Assembly (NCBI RefSeq): GCF_023509015.1
Contig: NZ_CP094975.1
Span: 813,501 to 877,500 of the forward strand
Length of the DNA stretch: 64,000 bases
Direction of reading: 5' to 3'
From: Pseudomonas abieticivorans
GTDB lineage: Bacteria > Pseudomonadota > Gammaproteobacteria > Pseudomonadales > Pseudomonadaceae
Each line of letters starts with the position of its first letter. Position 1 is the first letter of the stretch. Shown piece after piece: positions 38,421 through 46,523 of this stretch. The position numbers and the translations under genes were made by a program. The notes under the pieces are model-generated. The model was given only the letters and a program-made list of their open reading frames with translations, did no database searches and had not been told where the DNA came from.

Positions 38421-39486
38421 CACCTGGGTAATCATTGCCCTGGCCCTGCTCGCCGGCTGTGATGCCAACGATGCGCCGGCGCCTGGCTATGCCGGGCTCA
38501 ATCAAAACGCCCAAGGCTTTGCCCAAGTCACCCCGGGGCGCACATTCGTGTTCCCCCAGGACCACGGCGCCCATCCGGACTACCGCATCGAATGGTGGTA
38601 CGTGACCGCCAACCTCAAGGCCGATGACGGCCAGGCGTTCGGTGTGCAATGGACACTGTTTCGCAACGCCCTGGCGCCCGGCGCCGAAGCGTCAGGCTGG
38701 AGCCACCGCAGCCTGTGGCTGGGCCACGCCGCGCTGACCACTGCCAGCCAGCACTTCGTCGCCCAGGCCCTGGCCCGTGGCGGCATCGGCCAGGCCGGCG
38801 TGAACCCAAGCCCGTTCAAGGCGTGGATCGACGATTGGCAAATGCAGAGCCTGGCCAGCCCCGGGCAGGATCCTGCCGGCAACCTGCTGCTCTCGGCGCG
38901 AGGCGACGACTTCAGTTACCGCTTGCACCTGAGCACCGCCCAGGCGCCGGTGTTGCAGGGCCAGCAAGGGTACAGCCAGAAATCCGACCAAGGCCAGGCG
39001 TCTTACTACTACAGCCAACCCTTCTACCAGGCCAGTGGCGAGGTCAGCAGCGGCGGCAAGACCTGGCACGTCACTGGCCACGCCTGGCTGGATCGCGAAT
39101 GGAGCAGCCAGCCGCTGGCGGCGCAGCAAACCGGGTGGGACTGGTTCTCGCTGCACCTGGCCGATGGTCAGCAAGTGATGCTATACCGCCTGCGCTACGC
39201 CAACGGCACGCAGCACTTGAGCGGTAACTGGATCAGTGCAGATGGGCGCAACCAGTCGCTGGGCAGCGAAGCCATTACCCTGACGCCCACTGCCTCACAC
39301 CGTGTACAGGGGCGTTCGGTGCCGGTTCGCTGGCAGGTGCAAGTACCCAGTAAAGGCCTGGATGTGACCTTGCAGGCGCTTAACCCCAATGCCTGGATGA
39401 ATGTGAGCCCGCCGTACTGGGAAGGGCCAGTCCAGCTCAATGGCAGCACCCGGGGCGAAGGCTACCTGGAAATGACCGGTTACTGA
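38410..39486 (+). CDS. AttH/CrtC-like lipocalin-fold lipoprotein
   Basis: This 358-residue protein starts at ATG 38410, inside the permease gene, and so is translationally coupled. A lipobox LLAGC with C17 follows a short hydrophobic leader, so it should be a lipoprotein. The block FPQDHGAHPDYRIEWWYVTANL, with HPDYRIEWWY, and the later HVTGHAWLDREWSSQPL are the marks of the AttH/carotenoid 1,2-hydratase (PF07143) family. It is the accessory partner of the ABC pair. A hydratase activity is not implied. Its stop overlaps the stop of the convergent LuxR-family gene by seven bases. Confidence 0.88.
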   Translation: MNANTWVIIALALLAGCDANDAPAPGYAGLNQNAQGFAQVTPGRTFVFPQDHGAHPDYRIEWWYVTANLKADDGQAFGVQWTLFRNALAPGAEASGWSHRSLWLGHAALTTASQHFVAQALARGGIGQAGVNPSPFKAWIDDWQMQSLASPGQDPAGNLLLSARGDDFSYRLHLSTAQAPVLQGQQGYSQKSDQGQASYYYSQPFYQASGEVSSGGKTWHVTGHAWLDREWSSQPLAAQQTGWDWFSLHLADGQQVMLYRLRYANGTQHLSGNWISADGRNQSLGSEAITLTPTASHRVQGRSVPVRWQVQVPSKGLDVTLQALNPNAWMNVSPPYWEGPVQLNGSTRGEGYLEMTGY

Positions 39487-40223
39487 CGGGGCGCAGCGTT
39501 GAAAAACCCCATCAGGGCCAACTGCACCACGGCGGCGGTCTTATTGGTGACCCCAAGTTTGGCGATGGCACTGGCAATGTGAAAATTGACAGTGCGGGGG
39601 GTCAGGTGCAACGCCAGGCCCACTTCCTCGGCCGTTTGCCCCTGGCCGCTCAAATACAGTACCTCGATTTCGCGCTCAGACAACAAGCGCACGCGCGAAC
39701 TGCGGCTGCGCATCAGCGCAAACTTCTGCAAAAAACCAGGCAGTTCCCGATTGTGCAAGTAATTGGCCAGCCACATCAGGTGCCCGGCCTTGTCCAGCAA
39801 CTCCCCTTCCTCCACCGCTGGGCTGTTGCGGACCATGCTGAACATGCTGGTAACGCCTGAATGTTCCTGGACCCCTTGGGATATGCCGTGGCGCATGCCC
39901 TGTTCAATGATTCGGGCCCGCACCTGCGGAGCATCGGTATACAGCTCGTCGGACCAACGCAACGGCAGAATGGACTGTCGACAGTGTTGATAAACGGCAT
40001 CGACCAAATGGGACCGTTCCATTTGATAATAGTCATTCCACGTGGCGGTATAGTTATTGCGCGAAAATATCTTTACACCGTACCTTGGCGTGTCGATTAT
40101 TATTCGAAAAGAATACAACTCAAAGCCTAACTCTTCGACCACCTTTAACAACGACTGATAGAAAGACTGCTCTTCAGAGTCCGATTCAAGCCTTTCCCTG
40201 ACTTGACTTATCCACCTCAGCAT
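39480..40223 (-). CDS. LuxR-type regulator with autoinducer-binding domain (LuxR solo)
   Basis: The start ATG 40223 has AGGGAG six bases upstream and gives 247 residues; longer open frames lack such a site. The N-terminal domain resembles AHL-binding domains: WNDYYQMERSHLVDAVYQHC, with the conserved W, Y and D but alanine where proline follows the D, and LPLRWSD with the conserved W. The C-terminal GerE HTH is LSEREIEVLYLSGQGQTAEEVGLALHLTPRTVNFHIASAIAKLGVTNK. No luxI-type synthase is in the window. The gene is divergent from the NAGGN osmolyte operon across 299 bp, which makes that operon a candidate target. Confidence 0.88.
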   Translation of the reverse strand: MLRWISQVRERLESDSEEQSFYQSLLKVVEELGFELYSFRIIIDTPRYGVKIFSRNNYTATWNDYYQMERSHLVDAVYQHCRQSILPLRWSDELYTDAPQVRARIIEQGMRHGISQGVQEHSGVTSMFSMVRNSPAVEEGELLDKAGHLMWLANYLHNRELPGFLQKFALMRSRSSRVRLLSEREIEVLYLSGQGQTAEEVGLALHLTPRTVNFHIASAIAKLGVTNKTAAVVQLALMGFFNAAPRQ

Positions 40224-40522
40224 CCGTAACTCCCTTATGAACCAACGTACTGTCTTGAAGCATCTCATGAGTATCGATTGAATATTTAAAATCATATCGC
40301 TGTCGCTGGCAAACAACTAATTAAACCCTTCTTATTTCGTGCAACATTTTTTTCAAACGCCTATGACTGCTTTCCCGAGCGCGCCTGCTGCTGACGGCGC
40401 GCGGCGTAGGGGAGGCCTGCTTATAACCGATCGTTCTAAAACTCCTGAGATTCTCACCGGTCAGTTTCTGGGTACGGGGCACGTGCCCCCCTATCTCCCC
40501 AACGGAAACCCGGTAAGGACTT
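40224..40522. promoter_or_regulatory. Divergent region between the LuxR-type gene and the NAGGN operon
   Basis: The region holds no gene. The left half (40260-40340) is AT-rich, which suits a promoter for the regulator. The right half has GC-rich inverted fragments such as GCGCGCGGCG near 40395-40410 and GAGATTCTC near 40449-40457. I see no canonical 20-bp lux box. AAGGA precedes the asparagine-synthase-like gene by five bases. Confidence 0.4.
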
Positions 40523-42295
40523 ATGTGCGGATTAGCTGGTGAATTGCGTTTTGATCGTCAACCTGCGGACCTTGCGGCCGTAGAACGGATCACCCATCAT
40601 TTGGCCCCTCGTGGCCCGGACGCCTGGGGCTTCCATAGCCAAGGGCCGGTCGCCTTGGGCCACCGCCGGCTGAAAATCATGGACCTGTCGGACGGCTCCG
40701 CCCAACCGATGGTCGACAGCGCTTTGGGCCTGTCCCTGGCATTCAACGGCGCCATCTACAATTTCCCCGAATTGCGCGCAGAGCTCGAAGGCCTGGGCTA
40801 CGGCTTCTATTCGGGCGGCGACACTGAGGTGTTGCTCAAGGGCTACCACGCCTGGGGGGCGGACCTGCTGCCCAAGCTCAATGGCATGTTCGCCTTCGCC
40901 ATCTGGGAACGCGACGCGCAACGCCTGTTCATTGCCCGCGACCGCCTTGGCGTAAAGCCCCTGTACCTGTCGCGCACCGGTGAACGGCTGCGCTTTGCCT
41001 CGGCGCTGCCGGCCCTGCTCAAGGGCGGCGATATCAGCCCCCTCCTGGACCCGGTGGCACTGAACCACTACCTGAACTTCCACGCCGTGGTACCTGCGCC
41101 ACGCACCCTGCTCGCTGGCATTGAAAAGCTGCCACCGGCCAGTTGGATGCGCATCGATGCCGATGGCAAGACCGAACAGAAAACCTGGTGGACATTGCCG
41201 TACGGCCCCCATGCCGACGAAGCCAACCTGACCCTGGAAGACTGGCGCGACCGGGTGCTGGACAGCACCCGCGAAGCCGTGGCCATACGCCAACGGGCAG
41301 CGGTGGACGTCGGTGTGCTGTTGTCGGGCGGCGTCGATTCCAGCCTGCTGGTAGGCCTGTTGCGCGAAGCTGGGGTCGAGAACCTCTCGACTTTTTCCAT
41401 CGGCTTTCAGGACGCCGGTGGCGAGCGCGGCGACGAGTTCCAGTATTCGGACCTGATTGCCAAGCACTACGGCACCGAGCATCACCAGTTGCGCATCGAT
41501 GAACGCGAGATCATCGAGCAACTGCCTGCGGCGTTCCGCGCCATGAGCGAGCCGATGGTCAGCCATGACTGCATCGCCTTTTACCTGCTGTCGCGTGAAG
41601 TGGCCAAGCACTGCAAGGTGGTGCAGAGCGGCCAGGGTGCCGACGAGTTGTTTGCCGGTTACCACTGGTACCCGCAGGTGGACGGTGCCAGCGATCCCTA
41701 TGCTGCCTACCGCGAGGCGTTTTTTGACCGCAGCTATGCCGACTATGCCGATACGGTGCAGCCCAAATGGCGCACGCCCAATGATGCGGCCGGTGATTTT
41801 GTCCGTGATCATTTCGCCATGGCCGGCGCCGACGCCGCCGTGGACAAGGCCCTGCGCCTGGACAGCACGGTGATGCTGGTGGACGACCCGGTCAAGCGGG
41901 TCGACAACATGACCATGGCCTGGGGGTTGGAGGCACGCACGCCGTTCCTGGACTACCGCCTGGTGGAACTGTCGGCGCGGGTGCCGGCCAAGTTCAAGCT
42001 GCCCGATGGCGGCAAGCAAGTGCTCAAGGAAGCCGCGCGCCTGGTCATCCCCAGCGAGGTGATCGATCGCAAGAAAGGCTACTTCCCGGTGCCCGGCCTC
42101 AAGCACTTGCAAGGCGACACCTTGAACTGGGTGCGCGACCTGCTGCTGGACCCAAGCCAGGACCGCGGCCTGTTCAACCCCGCCCAACTCGACCGCCTGC
42201 TGAGCGACCCGCAAGGCCAACTCACACCTCTGCGTGGTTCCAAACTCTGGCAATTGGCCGCGCTGAACCTGTGGCTCAGCGAACAAGGAATCTGA
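40523..42295 (+). CDS. N-acetylglutaminylglutamine amidotransferase (asparagine synthase family)
   Basis: This 590-residue enzyme takes part in making the osmolyte N-acetylglutaminylglutamine amide. The N-terminal glutaminase domain has nucleophile C2 in MCGLAGELRF, and the synthetase domain has the PP-loop SGGVDSS at 268-274. It is an AsnB paralogue; the pairing with the next gene (GNAT plus ATP-grasp) and an M42 peptidase is diagnostic of the NAGGN operon of Pseudomonas and other osmotolerant bacteria. The start ATG 40523 has AAGGA upstream. Osmotic induction is known for this operon in P. aeruginosa; no promoter element for it can be pointed to here. Confidence 0.93.
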   Translation: MCGLAGELRFDRQPADLAAVERITHHLAPRGPDAWGFHSQGPVALGHRRLKIMDLSDGSAQPMVDSALGLSLAFNGAIYNFPELRAELEGLGYGFYSGGDTEVLLKGYHAWGADLLPKLNGMFAFAIWERDAQRLFIARDRLGVKPLYLSRTGERLRFASALPALLKGGDISPLLDPVALNHYLNFHAVVPAPRTLLAGIEKLPPASWMRIDADGKTEQKTWWTLPYGPHADEANLTLEDWRDRVLDSTREAVAIRQRAAVDVGVLLSGGVDSSLLVGLLREAGVENLSTFSIGFQDAGGERGDEFQYSDLIAKHYGTEHHQLRIDEREIIEQLPAAFRAMSEPMVSHDCIAFYLLSREVAKHCKVVQSGQGADELFAGYHWYPQVDGASDPYAAYREAFFDRSYADYADTVQPKWRTPNDAAGDFVRDHFAMAGADAAVDKALRLDSTVMLVDDPVKRVDNMTMAWGLEARTPFLDYRLVELSARVPAKFKLPDGGKQVLKEAARLVIPSEVIDRKKGYFPVPGLKHLQGDTLNWVRDLLLDPSQDRGLFNPAQLDRLLSDPQGQLTPLRGSKLWQLAALNLWLSEQGI

Positions 42296-42298
42296 TCG

Positions 42299-44044
42299 AT
42301 GAAAGCTCATGCCACGGCCTACAGCCAACGCTTGCTGCGCGGCCAGTCGCCCTCCTACGAACGCCTGCAGGCGCGCTTTGCCGAGGACGGTGAAACGCCG
42401 GACGCGCAACCTCGCGCGCTGCATTGCGGTTGGGGCCGGTTGCTGATCGGGCACACCTGGCCCAACCCGGCCCAACTCGCCGAGGAGTTGCTCAACGAGC
42501 AGCAAGGCGAGCGCGACATTGCCCTGTACGTGGCCGCACCGCAGCAAGTGCTGGCCCACGCACCTCAGCAATTGTTCCTGGACCCCTCCGACACGCTGCG
42601 CCTGTGGTTCAGTGACTATCGCCCCGCACAACGGGTGTTTCGCGGCTTTCGCATTCGCCGCGCGCAAACCGAAGGCGACTGGGAAGCCATCAATCAGTTG
42701 TACCTCAAGCGTCGCATGCTACCCATCGACCCGGGCCTGTTGACCCCTCGCCACCAAGGCGGGCCGGTGTACTGGCTGGCCGAGGACGAAGACAGCGGCA
42801 AAGTGATCGGCAGCGTGATGGGCTTGAACCATCACAAGGCCTTTCGCGACCCGGAGAACGGCAGCAGCCTCTGGTGCCTGGCCGTAGACCCCCGTTGCAC
42901 CCGCCCAGGCGTGGGTGAGGTATTGGTGCGCCACTTGGTGGAACACTTCATGAGCCGCGGTTTGAGTTACCTGGACCTGTCGGTGCTGCACGACAATCGC
43001 CTGGCGAAAAACCTCTACGCCAAGCTGGGCTTTCGCAACCTGCCGACGTTTGCCATCAAGCGCAAGAACGGCATCAATCAACCGCTGTTCCTGGGTCCCG
43101 GCCCGCAAGCCGAACTCAACCCGTACGCGCGGATCATTGTCGATGAAGCCTATCGTCGTGGCATTGAAGTACAGGTCGACGACGCCGATGCCGGGTTGTT
43201 TACCTTGAGCCATGGCAACCGCCGGGTCCGTTGTCGCGAATCGCTGTGCGACCTGACCAGTTCAATCAGCATGACCCTGTGCCAAGACAAAAGCCTGACC
43301 CACAAGGTGCTCAAGGCCGCCGGCTTGAAATTGCCGGCGCAACAACTGGCCGGCAGCGCTGACGACAACCAGGATTTTCTGGACGAGCACGGGCGTGTCG
43401 TGGTCAAGCCGCTGGACGGCGAACAGGGCCAGGGCGTCGCCGTGGACCTGTCGACCTTGGAGGAGGTGCAACAGGCCATCGAGCACGCCCACGCGTTCGA
43501 CAGCCGGGTGCTGCTGGAAAGCTTCCACGAGGGCCACGACCTGCGCATCGTGGTCATCGGCTTTGAAGTGGTGGCGGCGGCCATCCGCTGGCCAGCGCAG
43601 ATCACCGGCGATGGGCAGCATTCCATCGGCGCGCTGATCGAGGCACAAAGCCGCCGTCGCCAGGCCGCAACCGGCGGTGAAAGCCGCATCCCGCTGGACG
43701 CCGAAACCCAGCGCACGCTGCACGCCGCCGGCGTCGACTACGACACCGTGCTGCCCGCAGGCCAAGTGCTCGCGGTGCGCAAAGCCGCCAACCTGCACAC
43801 CGGCGGGCACTTGGAAGACGTGACCGCCATCCTCCATCCCACCTTGGTGGACGCCGCTCAACGCGCGGCCCGGGCACTGGACATCCCGGTAGTGGGCCTG
43901 GACCTGATGGTGCCGGCGGCCGACCAGCCGGAGTACGTGTTCATCGAAGCCAACGAGCGCGTGGGCCTGGCCAACCACGAACCGCAACCCACGGCCGAAC
44001 GCTTTGTGGACCTGTTGTTTCCGCATACCCAGGTCATCAGTTAA
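42299..44044 (+). CDS. ngg: N-acetylglutaminylglutamine synthetase (GNAT plus ATP-grasp)
   Basis: This 581-residue enzyme starts three bases after the previous stop. Residues about 110-260 form a GNAT acetyltransferase domain (IGSVMGLNHHKAFRDPENGSSLWCLAVDP, RPGVGEVLVRHLVEHF, LYAKLGFRNLP). Residues about 310-581 form an ATP-grasp domain like glutathione/cyanophycin synthetases (VVKPLDGEQGQGVAVDL, FIEANERVGLANHEPQP). It acetylates and joins glutamines, and the amidotransferase completes the amide. A rho-independent hairpin follows before the peptidase gene. Confidence 0.94.
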   Translation: MKAHATAYSQRLLRGQSPSYERLQARFAEDGETPDAQPRALHCGWGRLLIGHTWPNPAQLAEELLNEQQGERDIALYVAAPQQVLAHAPQQLFLDPSDTLRLWFSDYRPAQRVFRGFRIRRAQTEGDWEAINQLYLKRRMLPIDPGLLTPRHQGGPVYWLAEDEDSGKVIGSVMGLNHHKAFRDPENGSSLWCLAVDPRCTRPGVGEVLVRHLVEHFMSRGLSYLDLSVLHDNRLAKNLYAKLGFRNLPTFAIKRKNGINQPLFLGPGPQAELNPYARIIVDEAYRRGIEVQVDDADAGLFTLSHGNRRVRCRESLCDLTSSISMTLCQDKSLTHKVLKAAGLKLPAQQLAGSADDNQDFLDEHGRVVVKPLDGEQGQGVAVDLSTLEEVQQAIEHAHAFDSRVLLESFHEGHDLRIVVIGFEVVAAAIRWPAQITGDGQHSIGALIEAQSRRRQAATGGESRIPLDAETQRTLHAAGVDYDTVLPAGQVLAVRKAANLHTGGHLEDVTAILHPTLVDAAQRAARALDIPVVGLDLMVPAADQPEYVFIEANERVGLANHEPQPTAERFVDLLFPHTQVIS

Positions 44045-44056
44045 AGCCGTCTGTAC

Positions 44057-44092
44057 CGCTGCGGTTTACCCAATGAACCGCAGCGTTCTTTT
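44057..44092 (+). terminator. Hairpin terminator after the NAGGN synthetase gene
   Basis: A 10-bp stem (CGCTGCGGTT / AACCGCAGCG) with a nine-base loop is followed by TTCTTTT. It would partly separate the two biosynthetic genes from the M42 peptidase gene that starts at 44145. Confidence 0.75.
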
Positions 44093-44144
44093 CGCCGATT
44101 AATCCGCGCCTACGCCGCCCTCTACCCATCCTTCAGGAGATTCC

Positions 44145-45329
44145 ATGACTTCCCGAATTCCCGAACCGGATATCCACTACCTGCAAAAGGTACTGCTGGA
44201 GATGCTCGCCATCCCCAGCCCCACCGGTTTTACCGATACCATCGTGCGCTACGTCGCCGAGCGCCTGGAAGAGCTGGGCATTCCATTCGAACTGACCCGG
44301 CGTGGCACCATCCGCGCCACGCTCAAGGGCCAGAAAAACTCACCCGACCGCGCGGTATCGGCGCACCTGGACACCATCGGCGCCAGCGTGCGCGCCTTCC
44401 AGGACAACGGCCGGCTGTCGTTGGCGCCCGTGGGCTGCTGGTCCAGCCGCTTTGCCGAAGGCAGCCGCGTCAGCGTGTTCACCGACACCGGGGTGATCCG
44501 CGGCAGCGTGTTGCCACTGATGGCCTCTGGGCATGCCTTCAACACCGCCGTCGACCAGATGCCCGTCAGTTGGGACCACGTGGAGCTGCGCCTGGACGCC
44601 TATTGCAGCACCCGCGCCGACTGCGAATCGCTGGGCATCAACGTCGGTGACTTCGTCGCCTTCGACCCACTGCCCGAGTTCACCGAAAGCGGCCACATCA
44701 GTGCCCGCCACCTGGACGACAAGGCGGGCGTCGCGGCCTTGCTGGCCTCGCTCAAGGCCATTGTTGAAAGCGGCCAGACCCCGGCCATCGACTGCCACCC
44801 ACTGTTTACCATCACCGAGGAAACCGGTTCCGGCGCAGCGGCCGCCTTGCCTTGGGACGTCAGTGAATTCGTCGGCATCGACATCGCGCCGGTCGCGCCC
44901 GGGCAGCACTCCAACGAGCACACCGTCAGCGTGGCCATGCAGGATTCGGGCGGCCCCTATGACTATCACCTGTCGCGGCACCTGCTGCGCCTGGGCCAAG
45001 AGCACGAGCTGCCGCTGCGCCGCGACCTGTTTCGCTATTACTTCAGCGACGCCCACTCGGCCGTGACCGCAGGCCACGACATCCGCACCGCCCTGCTGGC
45101 GTTCGGTTGCGACGCCACCCACGGCTACGAGCGCACGCACATCGACAGCCTCAGTGCCTTGAGCAAGATCCTGGTGGCCTACCTGCTAAGCCCACCGGTA
45201 TTTGCCAGCGATGCCCAGCCGGCCAACGGCTCGCTGGAGCGCTTCAGCCATCAACTGGAACATGATGCGCAGATGGAGAGTGATACCCGAGTGCCAGCGG
45301 TTGACAGCTTGGTGGGTAACAAGAGTTAG
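44145..45329 (+). CDS. M42 family metallopeptidase of the NAGGN osmoprotectant system
   Basis: This 394-residue zinc peptidase of the M42 (glutamyl-aminopeptidase/endoglucanase-like) family starts at ATG 44145 with AGGAG upstream. Motifs: AVSAHLDTIGA for the first metal histidine and aspartate, HLDDKAGVAALLASL for the bridging aspartate, ITEETGSGAA for the catalytic glutamates and FVGIDIAPVAPGQHS for a further metal ligand. Association with the two NAGGN biosynthetic genes is conserved. It may break down the dipeptide osmolyte or trim precursors; its exact role is not settled to my knowledge. Confidence 0.92.
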   Translation: MTSRIPEPDIHYLQKVLLEMLAIPSPTGFTDTIVRYVAERLEELGIPFELTRRGTIRATLKGQKNSPDRAVSAHLDTIGASVRAFQDNGRLSLAPVGCWSSRFAEGSRVSVFTDTGVIRGSVLPLMASGHAFNTAVDQMPVSWDHVELRLDAYCSTRADCESLGINVGDFVAFDPLPEFTESGHISARHLDDKAGVAALLASLKAIVESGQTPAIDCHPLFTITEETGSGAAAALPWDVSEFVGIDIAPVAPGQHSNEHTVSVAMQDSGGPYDYHLSRHLLRLGQEHELPLRRDLFRYYFSDAHSAVTAGHDIRTALLAFGCDATHGYERTHIDSLSALSKILVAYLLSPPVFASDAQPANGSLERFSHQLEHDAQMESDTRVPAVDSLVGNKS

Positions 45330-45342
45330 GCCCCCACCGTAC

Positions 45343-45460
45343 TTTTCGCGGATCAACCCGCTCTTAGGTGTAGGAGCAAGCGGATTGATCCGCGAAGGCC
45401 ACGCCGCAGTACTCCTGACCCAACGCGGTGTGCTTTTCTCGGATCAATCCGCGCCTACAG
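45343..45460. repeat. Cluster of degenerate REP elements before yheU
   Basis: Three diverged copies occur: TTCGCGGATCAACCCGCTC, GTAGGAGCAAGCGGATTGATC and CTCGGATCAATCCGCGCC. All carry GATCAA/TTGATC in place of the GGATTTATCC centre, so this is a locally homogeneous subtype. The cluster fills the gap between the M42 peptidase gene and yheU. Confidence 0.65.
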
Positions 45461-45518
45461 GCAGACAGACGCAGCAGTCACCTTCGTGTAGCATTTGCCT
45501 ACACTTTGCGAGAACCCC

Positions 45519-45746
45519 ATGCTGATTCCTTACGACCAACTGGAAGCCGACACCCTTACCCGCCTGATCGAAGACTTCGTTACCCGCGACGGCACCGACA
45601 ACGGCGATGAAACACCGCTGGACACGCGCGTATTGCGCGTACGGCACGCCCTGACCAAACTGCAGGCGTTCATTGTGTTCGACCCGGACAGCCAACAATG
45701 CCAGCTGATGCTCAAGCACGATATTCCCAAGGCGCTGTTCGACTGA
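45519..45746 (+). CDS. YheU family (UPF0270) small protein
   Basis: This 75-residue protein starts at ATG 45519 (GCGAGA upstream) with MLIPYDQLEADTLTRLIEDFVTRDGTDNG, the conserved UPF0270 start, followed by an acidic loop and RVLRVRHALTKLQAFIVFDPDSQQCQLM. Structure-only knowledge exists for the family; no function is assigned. It converges on the CsrA gene with four bases between the stops. Confidence 0.92.
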   Translation: MLIPYDQLEADTLTRLIEDFVTRDGTDNGDETPLDTRVLRVRHALTKLQAFIVFDPDSQQCQLMLKHDIPKALFD

Positions 45747-45750
45747 TGGC

Positions 45751-45939
45751 TCAGCGCGCCTTCCCCTGGGCGACCAGTTGCGCAACGATGCGCCGGTAGA
45801 CTTCGGAACGGTGGATCTCGATGTTCTTTGGCGCCTGCACCCCGAAGCGCACTTGGCCGCCGCGCACTTCCAGCACTTTTACCCAGATATTGTCACCAAT
45901 GGAGATGGCTTCGCCTACGTCACGTGTCAGTACTAGCAT
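45751..45939 (-). CDS. csrA: CsrA/RsmA family translational regulator (probably RsmI-type)
   Basis: This 62-residue RNA-binding dimer protein blocks or protects mRNAs at GGA motifs. The family core is intact: MLVLTRDVGEAISIGDN, V-R-F-G-V-x-A-P, and the RNA-contacting arginine in IEIHRSEVYRRI. It is more diverged than RsmA or RsmE (for example NIWVKVLEVRGGQVRFGVQAPKNIEIHR) and is probably a third paralogue called RsmI in P. putida and P. fluorescens; that name is from memory. It stands alone with a 165-bp AT-rich upstream region. Confidence 0.93.
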   Translation of the reverse strand: MLVLTRDVGEAISIGDNIWVKVLEVRGGQVRFGVQAPKNIEIHRSEVYRRIVAQLVAQGKAR

Positions 45940-46104
45940 TTCACAATCCTTTTGAAGGTGGCTGTTTTTAAAGACTGCCCCTTCGAATGGACGGCATCAA
46001 TGCATACAAATCAAATTAGTCCCGGCCTACAACATTTCAAGAATGAACCTACAGATATTTCTGAGTTTATAACTTAAGCGTGTATGAAGTTGCATCCTTT
46101 TGAA

Positions 46105-46455
46105 CTAAGCGGAATGCAACTTCGGGCCCCACAGGATAATGCTGGCGCCCACCACGCACAGCAGTGCGCCGAGCCAATCGCTGCCCATGGGCCGGACTTT
46201 TTCCACCACGGCCAGCCACACCAGGGACGTCACGATGTAAATCCCGCCGTAAGCGGCATAAGCGCGGCCGGCGTAGGCGGCTTCCACCCGGGTCAACAGC
46301 AACCCGAACAGGGTCAGGCTGACCAGCGCGGGGGGGATCCACCAAGCACTCTTGCCCAGGCGCAGCCAGAGGTAAAAGCCGTAGCAACCGGCAATCTCGA
46401 AGATCGCCGCGAGAAAAAACCACAGGTAATTGAGCACGTCTGATCTCGCTGTCAT
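46105..46455 (-). CDS. YnfA family (UPF0060) inner-membrane protein
   Basis: This 116-residue protein has four membrane helices: [60 protein letters not shown] and [18 protein letters not shown]. The block [20 protein letters not shown] and YAAYGGIYI mark the YnfA family, a relative of small multidrug transporters. The start could be ATG 46455 or an internal GTG about six codons later, which is closer to the usual 108-110 residues. Confidence 0.88.
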   Translation of the reverse strand: MTARSDVLNYLWFFLAAIFEIAGCYGFYLWLRLGKSAWWIPPALVSLTLFGLLLTRVEAAYAGRAYAAYGGIYIVTSLVWLAVVEKVRPMGSDWLGALLCVVGASIILWGPKLHSA

Positions 46456-46468
46456 CCATCAACGGAAT

Positions 46469-46492
46469 CGGCCCGGGGGCGTGCCCGGGCCG
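46469..46492. terminator. GC-rich hairpin between ynfA and the dehydrogenase gene
   Basis: CGGCCCGGG at 46469-46477 pairs with CCCGGGCCG at 46484-46492. The stem is strong, but no clear T run follows on either strand, so termination is likely but not certain. Confidence 0.5.
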
Positions 46493-46523
46493 TTGTCCGC
46501 TCAAGAATACCGCAAGTGGCGCT

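Noticed and set aside
40380..40470. Lux box for the divergent LuxR-type regulator
   Set aside because: Only fragments of dyad symmetry are visible; no 18-20 bp element resembling known lux boxes.
40532..42667. Minus-strand open frame of 711 codons opposite the NAGGN amidotransferase gene
   Set aside because: Antisense shadow from high-GC third positions; composition is repetitive and shows no domain.
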